This document shows positions 56,046 through 64,000 of a stretch of 64,000 nucleotides of DNA, one piece after another. Location: positions 12,890,010 to 12,954,009 of the forward strand of contig NC_134144.1 in assembly GCF_033958435.1 (NCBI RefSeq), read 5' to 3'. The first letter of the stretch is position 1. Every line of letters begins with the position of its first letter. The translations under genes and the position numbers were made by a program. Below the pieces are notes generated by a model, which saw nothing but the letters and a program-made list of their open reading frames with translations, was not told where the DNA came from and did not search any database. This DNA comes from Carettochelys insculpta. Lineage: Eukaryota > Chordata > Testudines > Carettochelyidae.

Positions 56046-56809
56046 TTGCCTATTCCTGGCTTAAATTAATCATGCTGGTGCCATCTTCATAGTACTCAAG
56101 TCCTATATAAAGCTTTATAAAGTGGGAAATTAGCACCAGGAGATTTGTGTATATGAAGAGCCACACTTATTATAAGCCAAGTTATATTGAGAAACAAACC
56201 CTTGAAATGATGTGCTGCAGGAATGCTGATGTAAGCTAGTGAGTGTTTCAGAGCAGTTTTGGCTCCCCCCAAGAACCCTGCCGCTCTGTGGCTCTGCTTT
56301 ATACCCAGTCCATGTTTGTGGCACAGATGCATTTTTACACCTGTGCAGGGCTCTTCTGCCCTCTGTCTTAACATGATTCAGTTGTAGGGATTTGGGCGTT
56401 GATCTTGCACATGGTTGTGCCAAGTTGTAAATCTGTGTATGGAGAAAGTGGGTGCTCTCCTGGGTACAACTAAGCCTGGCTCTAAGTCCCTCAGCAGGTA
56501 GTGTTATGGCATGGCTGGAACAGGACACGCAGGTCTGCAAGAGACCAGCTTAAGTGCACACAGGTGCAACTATAGACTGACATAGGTAGTGGTTCCTATC
56601 CTGGGGTCTGTGAGGGTATTGCAGAGGGTCTATAAAAAGATGGTAGAAAGTAGTTTTAAATAAATTGCAAAGTTACAATCTATTATTTTTAAATTAAATA
56701 TCATCTAATGTTAGATTTTTGGTTAGCAATTATGTTGTGATTTCCTTTAATGCCGCGTACATAGTGCTAGAATTGGCTTTGATGGTGGTTGGCCAATAGT
56801 TTGGAAGGA

Positions 56810-57075
56810 AGATGGGGGTCTGTGAATGGCTGGGGGGGCTGATTGGGGCTCTGGTTTTGTGATTGGGGGTCCGTGAATGGTTTGGGGAGTTGGTTGATTG
56901 GGACTCAATAGTTTTGTGAGTGGGGTTCTGTGAATAGTTAGGGCTTGATTGCGGATCTGAATGGTTTTTATGGTTGATGGTCTGTGAATGGTTTGGGTGG
57001 GTGCTTGGGTGGGGGAGGTCTGTGAATGGTTTGGGGTGGTTGGTTGGTTAATTCGGGGTTCTGTGAATAATTGGG
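56810..57075 (+). repeat. Degenerate minisatellite upstream of SUMO1
   Basis: Five or more imperfect units of about 50-65 bp share ggtctgtgaatggtttgggg and gttggttgattggg. The array stops exactly where the CpG island begins. Confidence 0.75.
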
Positions 57076-57800
57076 GTTGATTGCGGGTCACGTTCGGCCT
57101 AACTTCGCAGCGGGGGTCCCGGCCCGCAAGGCGCGGAGAACGGGTGGGGGCGCTACGCCGCTGCTGCGCGCAGCCGGGCTCTGAGGCGAGACCCCCCCCA
57201 GGTCAGAACCCGACCAAGGCCGCCCCGCCGCCCGCTCCGGCAGGGCTGCCCGGGAAGGCCGCAGGACTGGGGGAGGCCGCCGCGCCGGGGGGAAGTGAGC
57301 TCAACGCGCAGGAAATCCCGCCCGCCTGGCCTGTGTTGTGCTGCCGAGAGGCAGAGAAAGGAGCCTAGCGACCGAGCGGGGCTGGCGCCGGAGACTAGCG
57401 GCGGAGTCATGTCTGACCAGGTAGGGGCCCACTGGCCGTGACGCGGGGCCCGCGGCGGAGGGAGCAAGGCCCGGCGGCCGCTCCGCCGCTAGCCCACAAT
57501 GGAGAATGGGAAGGGGGTTGCAGGCCCCTATGCCGCGGGGGGAGGGCAGCTCCCTGGGCCAGCCGCCTCGCAGCTCCCGGGAGAAGGGCCGCGACATCGG
57601 GGCGCCAGCGGGGTGGTCCCACTGCGCCCTGTCCGGCTGTCCCTCTCCAGCCGGGAATGGGGATCCCTGCCCGGGACTGCGGAGCCAGCCTCCCACTCCT
57701 CCAGAGCCCAGGTGCCAGCGGAGGGGAGGGTGTTGGCCGGTGCCCCTCGGTTCTGGCCTGCCCCTCCGGCCTCCGATGCGGACCAGTAGGGTTTGCGCCG
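57076..57800 (+). promoter_or_regulatory. SUMO1: CpG-island promoter and 5' UTR of SUMO1
   Basis: A sharp switch from G/T-rich minisatellite to CpG-dense DNA occurs near 57076, and CpG density falls away by about 57800. The 5' UTR must end at 57408. No TATA box is visible just upstream of the ATG. Large open frames on both strands in this island are composition effects. Confidence 0.8.
57409..57420 (+). CDS. SUMO1: SUMO1 coding exon 1 (MSDQ), rest outside window
   Basis: ATG TCT GAC CAG is followed at once by a GT donor (gtaggg at 57421). Vertebrate SUMO1 has exactly this first coding exon (MSDQ), joined to the exon starting EAKPSTED. The ATG context is good (G at -3), it sits in a CpG island, and the neighbour in opposite orientation is NOP58, as in human. 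SUMO1 is the ubiquitin-like modifier that is conjugated to lysines, mostly of nuclear proteins. I find no exon 2 up to position 64000, which fits a long first intron (over 20 kb in human from my recollection of the locus). Four codons are little evidence on their own; synteny and the splice site make the call. Confidence 0.88.
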
Positions 57801-59231
57801 TGGCTCGGCTCTGACAGCAGAAGATGTGGGCTAATAGCTGCAGCCCGTCTTCAGTGTCTTTCCTGCTAGGCCTCGGCTTCTCCCGGGGGTGTGATTGTGG
57901 TTTGTGCTCCACATCCAAATCCCACCCCGACAACGTTATTTCACTCCCACATCTTGTTCAGGAAATAATTAAAACTGTGCATTGAATTTGTGTGCGTGTG
58001 TGTGTGTGTATATTGAATTATTGTGTGTTGTCTTTAGATGATGTTCTTACGATCCGCAGGAAAAACTGGACTTTGCTACCCAGGTTAGGTTTAAAAAATA
58101 AGAAATGTCCGGGAGTTCTTTTTTTTTTAAATAGAACAGCTTAAAATGCTTCAGTAGTGTTGTGAAATCAGGCACCGAGGCTCATATATCGGAAGGAAAA
58201 AGTGAATTCTAGGCCTCCACAGATCCCCAGTGTGGACCCCATGACAGCCATTGATATAGCTCAAGTGTAAGATGGGTGGGCAGTCCAGGAATTTGGTAAG
58301 TGGTCAGGGGCTGCCTTTTTCTATTCTATTAAAGGGGGGGATGTTTGGGCATCTGAGGTGGAAGTTGAGTACAGAAGGGGCTTCTGGGCAGAGAACTGAG
58401 GTTCAGGAGCGGGTGTGGGGTTTGGGTGAAGGAGGGAGTTGTGACCTGGGGCAGGGGTTTGGGTTCTGACTTGGGGTAGGAAGTGGGGATGTGGGACAAG
58501 GTGGGGTGCCAGGTGTAGGCTGTGGCTTGGAGGTACTTACCATAGGCAGGTCCTGGCCAGTAGCCCAGTAGGAGCCTCAGGTAGTTTCCTGCCAGCTGCA
58601 CCCCCCACATGGTTCTCAGAGTGATGTGCATGCTGGCCCCAGTAGACAGACTTCTGTCATGATCCTGGGTGTGAGGATGGGGGTGGGGGCAAGGTCTGCC
58701 TGAGCACATGTCCAAAGGCATGTCCCAGGCAGCTGCCGTTGGCTAGTTTCTTGCCAGTAAGAACTGCTAACAGTGTACTGGGTGCGTGAAAAGTACAAAG
58801 GCTGGCCCCAGCAGGAGGCTACTTTGAGTGGTCTGTTAGGTCATGGCATGCAAGCAGCCTTTCTGAGGGTCCTGATAGGCTGTAGGATATTGGCCTCCCA
58901 GACTATGGTGGCAGGTTGGATCCGGTCCCTGGGTGTAACGGTCCCTTAGTGTGGACAGGAGAAGTCACTGTTTACATAGGTGGACTTTACCCTGAGTTCA
59001 AGCAGTAGATTTAACTAGTGCAAATAATGCCATTACCTGTTAAGGGTTTACACTAGGGGAACTGTGCAGGTGTCTGACAGCTGGTGGCTGTCCTCAGAAA
59101 GTCCCCCAACAAGTAGAGAAAGCTTAAGTAAAATGCAGAAAGTAAACTAGCAACATAAATGGAGGAACAAGAGAGGAAATTCTGGATTGGGTCCTGAATA
59201 CATTTCTCACATAATTGCCTTTATTTAAGTA

Positions 59232-59541
59232 CAGGTTGAACCTCTAATCTGGAACGCTCTTGTCCAGCAACATCCATAATCTGGCATGATTTTAATTAGA
59301 CAATAATTTATGGGTGTGGCCAGATTTCTTGTGGTCCCATGCAGTTTGTTTACAGTCCTGGCTCTCAGTGTTCTGTGCTGTTGTTTAGCTCTAATTTATC
59401 TCTAAATGACTTCTAAGAGCCCAGTAGGCAGTAGAAGTGTTGGTAATGTGGCAGAGAATCTTGACCTCCCAGAGTTGGTCAAATTTTCTTATTCGGCACC
59501 AGTCAGGTCCTGAGGGTGCCATAGTAGAGGGGTTCAGCTTT
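59232..59541. mobile_element. MITE, CAGGTTGAACCTC family (copy 3)
   Basis: TA|caggttgaacctctaatctg on the left and ggtgccatagtagaggggttcagc on the right (split: ggtgccatagtagag, gggttcagc). It is the best preserved left end of the three copies and lies in SUMO1 intron 1. Confidence 0.78.
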
Positions 59542-59769
59542 TAGCGATGGTCTCATAAATGGAACCACTTGCTTGGGTAAGGACTATTCAAGTTAATAGT
59601 ATAAAACCTTTTTTCTAAGAATTCTTTCCATTGGAATCTAATCTGATGTTACTAATAGTGAAAAAGAGAAGCTAGTCAATAAGGTGACAATGTTGCATCA
59701 AACTATTATATATAACTAATCAGATTCGCTCACTTGTTAAGGCAGGAAGCAAAGGGTAGGTAAAATGGT

Positions 59770-60850
59770 CTATTTCAGAATGGAGAGTGTTAAATAGTGC
59801 GGTCCCTGACAGATCTATAGTGGCACCAGTGCTGTACAGCATAGTCATGAACAACTGGGAAAAGGAGGTTAAAGCTGCAGTGGCAAAGTTAGCCTATGGT
59901 ATAAAATTACTCAAGATGATTCACTCCAAAGCAGATAGAAGAGTTACGGTGGGGTCTCATGAAGCTGGGTGATTGAGCAAGAAAATGGCACAAAAGCATT
60001 TGTTAAATGGAAAGTAATGTACATGAGAAAATATAATCCCAGTTGCATCTATAAATTATGGGATTGAAATTAGCGGTTACAATTCAAGAAAGAGCTCCGG
60101 GACCCCTTGTGGGTAGTCCTCCAAAAACATCTGTTGAATGTGCATCAGCAATCAAAAAACCGAACTGTGTCAGGAACAATTAAAAGCATTGATAAGACAG
60201 TAAATATAAATCCAGGGTGCACCTACACTGTGAATAGCACCTGCAGATCTGGTCACCCCTTCTCAAAAGAAAATAGATTAGAACTGAGAAAGTTACTGAG
60301 AAGGGCAGCAAAATGATTGAGGATGTGTAGAACAGCTTCCTTAGGAGGAGAGATTTAAAACGACTATTGATCTTAGAAGAGAAACTACTGAGGAGGATAT
60401 GAATGAGGTCTGTAAAATCATGACTGATGTTGAGAAAGTGAATAGGGGAGTATTGTTTACCCTGTCACATAATGCAAAACCCAGTGGGGATGACCCAGTG
60501 AAATTAATAAGCAACAGGTTTAAACAGACAACACATGGGGAACTTCTGGCCTTTGCTAGCTCTCCTGGCCACAAGTGTAACTGAGCTAAAAAATAATTAG
60601 GTATGTTAATGGAGACTAGGTCTATCAATGGCTTTTAGCCAGGATGGTCAGCAACCTGATGGCATGGGCATCCCTGATCATCTGACTGCCAGATGTGGAG
60701 TGTGGGCACTGAGATGGATTGCTCAATAATTACCCTGCTTTGTTCATTCCCTCTGCAGTATCTGGCATCGGCCACTGTCATAAGATAGGATACTGTGCTA
60801 GAAAGGCCATTGATCTGACCTACTATGGCTATTCTTATATTGAATTAAGT
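59770..60850 (+). mobile_element. CR1/L3-type LINE 3' part in SUMO1 intron 1
   Basis: A decayed ORF end (YSIVMNNWEKEVKAAVAKLA) is followed by the CR1 3' UTR course: ttaatggagactaggtctat, then attgctcaataattaccctg, then ctgacctactatggctattc. There are several stops. Confidence 0.7.
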
Positions 60851-60908
60851 CACCTGTTTCCTTGTTGTTGTAATTGTTAGTTATGCCTCAAGTCTGCAAA
60901 GTCTGAAA

Positions 60909-61085
60909 GGAGAGATAGCTCAATGGTTTGAGCATTAGCTTGCTAAACCCAGGGTTGTGAGTTCAATCCTCCAGGGGGCTGTTTAGGGATCGGGGGGAAG
61001 GGGGTGGTCTTTGGTTCTGCCAATAGGGTAGGGGACTGGACTCAATGGCGTCTCAAGGTCCCTTCCAATTCTGTGAGATGTGTAT
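60909..61085 (+). mobile_element. tRNA-derived SINE (Cry I type), plus strand
   Basis: The head has A box tagctcaatggtttgagc and B box ggttgtgagttcaatcc. The tail ggtcccttccaattctgtga is the CR1-like 3' end. It is the same family as 6850-7046. Such SINEs are known from cryptodiran turtles and are thought to be mobilised by CR1. Confidence 0.85.
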
Positions 61086-62801
61086 CTCCATATGTCATAT
61101 ACTTAACTTGCTGTACTTTGATTGGCCTTGTTGACTTCAGTTGGAGCACTGGCAGTCCGTCAAGTTTAGCGTTCATGCAAGCTTTTGAAGATAAGAGCCT
61201 CACAGTGAGACACATGTAAATACATGCCTCACTTTACTTCCGCAGTTTCTTCGGTTGAAGATGATGACTAATTGACAAGAGTTGAACATGCATACGTGAT
61301 AGTGGGAATGGTATTTAAAGTGATATTAGTGTGCATCTTTTCATGTAAACAAATGTTTTTGGAGTTAGCCCTATTGCATGGAACAACCTAGATTTTTTTT
61401 CCCCCCACCTATTATACTGGAAATAGTTGTTTCAGAGGACATTGTCCTCCAGGGATATAATCATTAGTTAATAATGGCAATTACAGCTGTTTTAATATGA
61501 ACGGTGGGATATAATCAATTTAATTATCTTTTATCCTAATGAAAATCTTACTGTTAGTAAAGAAAAAGAGAGGGTGGGGGGGAGTGTGAGAATAGAAAAA
61601 GCTCATGAGTCCTAAGTAACAAGCTTAGAATACTAAGTGCAGTCAGTCATAGGAAGGTTAGGTGTATAGCTTGTACTATTTCCCTCCCCCTTTTTAAACC
61701 AGTCCAAGAGAGCAGATTTAACTTCTGATTAAATATGGACAAATGAATCAGCATAATGGCTTCATGTAGCATTTCTTTTAACTAAAATGTTGCACACTGT
61801 TAGGAACACTGGCAGAATACCTAAGTTAGTGCTTGCTCACTGAATGTTAGCACTGTTATATGTACTAATAATTTTATGAACAGGGTTCTAAAATCTCATT
61901 GCATATTATGTTCTTTAAACTTTGTGAAGCTCACTGTTCACTAAAATAAGTAATTTTTTGTTATATGCAAATTACCATGTAGCATCTGGAGTGTGGTGTT
62001 TTGTGGCTCCATTAGGTTGCAATAGTATATACTTGGTGCTCTCAGCACCTTTCGTCCAAGGACCTCAAACAGTTTTACAAGCGCTAATTAATTACACCTC
62101 ATGATCTGTGTATGAGGTAGGTATTAGTGCACCTTTTTATGCTACTTAGGAGCTCTCTCAGGGAAAAAAAGAGGCTGTAGGAACTTCTTACGGCCCTATG
62201 AAAAGTCAGACTCTGACATTGAAACAGTTTCATGCTAGCAGCCCTTTCACTTGCCACTTGACAGCCGGCTAGCTCAATAAACTGGCATGTCTGAGCTGCA
62301 CAGAAAGTCTGGCTTATAGAGTGATTGCTTTGAGGCTTGGTGGGGCATAGAAGAGGTTCCGGGGTGCTCCCTGGGAGAGGGTTTGGCTCCAGGACGGGGT
62401 TGGAGAAGGGTCTGAGGCAGGGTGCCAGATGGGAGGCAGGGGGATGCTAATCTTCAGCAGCTCCTTCAAATGGCTCCTGTCCCTGCTGCTGCTGGCAGGG
62501 GCATGGGCAGGCTACTTCCATTGCCTCCTCTTTGAGTGCTCTCTAGATGGCTTCCAGCCCATTTGCTGGTAACCCACAGACAATGGGTGCCGTGGGGTGC
62601 AGTGCTTGCAGAGGGAGACAGCATGGCTGCTTCGGCAGAGCCACCTTGTTGTGCCTTGGCCAAGAGCTGGTATGCGTAGCTGCTTGGGGAAGCCCCCAAA
62701 GTGAGCATCTGCCCCCTTGGCTAGCATGTCACACCTTTCCCACTATTCCTTTCTCCATTTCATGTGTCTTGCAAATGCTAAAAATGTTCTTTAACCTTTC
62801 T

Positions 62802-63712
62802 TAAGCTAGGTCTGCGCTAGAGCATAAAATCACTTTTAAGGGAGTTAAGTTGATTTTATAATGTAATGTCTTCACTATAAGTATCATTAGGTTGATTTTA
62901 TGGGGTCCTAAGGTAGACTTTTCTGCTGCAGCTTTTTCATGAGGAGTAATGCCAAATTTGAATTTCCAAGGTCGACTTAATGCTATTATAATTATTTAAT
63001 TGGATTTTATGGGCCTCCAGAAGTATCCCACCATGCCCCCAGTGTGTCTATTCTGACCAGTGCTTTTACTTCCACTGCGCTCCAGGTGAGCAGGAAGTAA
63101 GAAACTGGAAGCAGGAAACAGTCCGGGCTCTCCAGCTGCCCTCTGTGCCACATGGCTGACGGGCTCTCTGGCTGCCCCCCGCAACCACATAGCTGACGAA
63201 TCAAAATGAAATGAATAAAAAAAACTATCAAAATGAAGCATTTCAACAATACCAAAAAGCAGCTTTTCAACAACTCCAAATTGAAACCCTTCAGATTTTT
63301 ATTTCTGCGTTTTACGTTTTTTAAGACTGGTCCCCTAATCTTGTAGCAGCGTGTGCCGAGGGCAGGCTGTAGGAAAGTGGCGTGAAAATGCATTTGGCAG
63401 TTTGTTTTCAGTGGGAGCAGGGAATGTGGGCAATGCACTCTGGGATGATAACATCAGACACCCACGACTACTTGTGGCACATTTCTTTCTCATAACACAC
63501 TGGCACAGAAATCCAGAATGCAACAGAGGTGCAGGAGCTGTGGGACAGGTACCCACAATGCACTTCTGACAGTTGAACTTAGCAAAGGTAATGGGGACAC
63601 ACTGTAGGCTTTCAAAACATGTGGACACTCACCATCGACTTTATAAAATCTAGTGGTATAAAGTCAATTTTAATAAAATTCGACTTTATTCCCTAATGTA
63701 GACATAGCCTTA
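62802..63712. mobile_element. Long TIR element in SUMO1 intron 1
   Basis: The left taagctaggtctgcgctaga and right taatgtagacatagcctta are inverted ends. Inner blocks aagttgattttataatgta and aataaaattcgactttatt mirror each other loosely. It is a non-autonomous DNA transposon of about 910 bp with no transposase; the frames inside are not supported. Confidence 0.6.
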
Positions 63713-64000
63713 TTCTGACAGGAGAGCCATTAGTTGAAAGAGGTCCATGATCTAGGTCTCCAGAAATTGTCTTGTCTTTTGGGCCTTTTCTCGCCAAAAA
63801 TTAATCCAAACTATCTTCTCACTCGACCAGTGGTACCTTGAGATTGGGGCTCAGGCATGTTAGTGTGGCAGGAAAGTGGGGGGAATTTCAGGAAGTGTGT
63901 GAGTCTTTATTGCCAAGAAGGAATTCTGTCATGGGGAGCTATGAAAGGTTTGGTTTTGTCCGTCTTGCTGAGCAACAGCGTATTGAAGGAAAAGTGGTTG

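Larger units (their letters stand above)
57421..64000 (+). other. SUMO1: Start of SUMO1 intron 1
   Basis: Everything from the donor at 57421 to the end of the window reads as intron. It holds a GT-repeat near 57990-58010, G-rich low-complexity DNA at about 58270-58720, and the MITE, CR1, SINE and TIR elements listed separately. The spans 61086-62801 and 63713-64000 show nothing recognisable. Confidence 0.75.

Noticed and set aside
39909..57409. A shared bidirectional promoter for NOP58 and SUMO1
   Set aside because: The start codons are 17.5 kb apart, each with its own CpG island.
57301..57933. 210-codon minus-strand frame over SUMO1 exon 1, with overlapping plus-strand frames
   Set aside because: It is a long frame caused by CpG-island composition. 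It has no domain and runs antisense to a known promoter and exon.
63900..64000. SUMO1 exon 2
   Set aside because: I searched the reading frames for the EAKPSTED continuation after a splice acceptor and found none in the window.
1..64000. CRISPR arrays, bacterial operons, riboswitches
   Set aside because: None are present. The DNA is clearly vertebrate, and the regular arrays seen are minisatellites without unique spacers.

Overview
The window is vertebrate nuclear DNA, almost certainly from a cryptodiran (hidden-necked) turtle. The evidence is intron-rich housekeeping genes, many CR1 LINE remnants, two tRNA-derived SINEs whose 3' tails resemble CR1 3' ends (the Cry I type known from cryptodires), vertebrate Penelope-like elements, and several palindromic or TA-flanked miniature DNA transposons. 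Nothing here is bacterial and there is no operon-style organisation.

Two real protein-coding genes can be proved from the sequence. On the minus strand, a complete NOP58 gene (box C/D snoRNP core protein) runs from a CpG-rich promoter near 39.9-40.1 kb down to a poly(A) signal at 4.81 kb. I resolved all 15 coding exons. They join in frame with consistent splice phases into a 526-residue protein, against 529 in human. On the plus strand, exon 1 of SUMO1 lies in a second CpG island at 57.1-57.8 kb. Its coding part is only four codons (57409-57420), followed by a GT donor; the rest of SUMO1 lies beyond the window. This head-to-head order matches the human SUMO1/NOP58 locus.

NOP58 introns carry box C/D snoRNAs: SNORD70 (intron 3), SNORD11 (intron 8), a SNORD11-like copy (intron 9) and a fourth, degenerate copy (intron 13). 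All four hold antisense to the same short 18S rRNA segment. The box D offset predicts methylation of A512 for SNORD70 and G509 for the other three (human numbering). The host gene therefore encodes a protein that assembles on the very RNAs cut from its introns.

Layout: 1-4.8 kb is downstream intergenic DNA with a few repeats. 4.8-39.9 kb is NOP58, its introns full of nested CR1, hAT, Penelope and MITE insertions, including a Penelope-like element with recognisable reverse transcriptase and GIY-YIG remnants in intron 6. 40.3-56.8 kb is intergenic repeat mosaic with two palindromic MITEs, possible solo LTRs, a palindromic Penelope terminal-repeat pair and one unidentified pseudogene-like stretch. 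56.8-57.1 kb is a degenerate minisatellite. 57.1-64 kb is the SUMO1 promoter, exon 1 and the start of its first intron. Most other open reading frames are chance frames in GC-rich repeats or antisense shadows.
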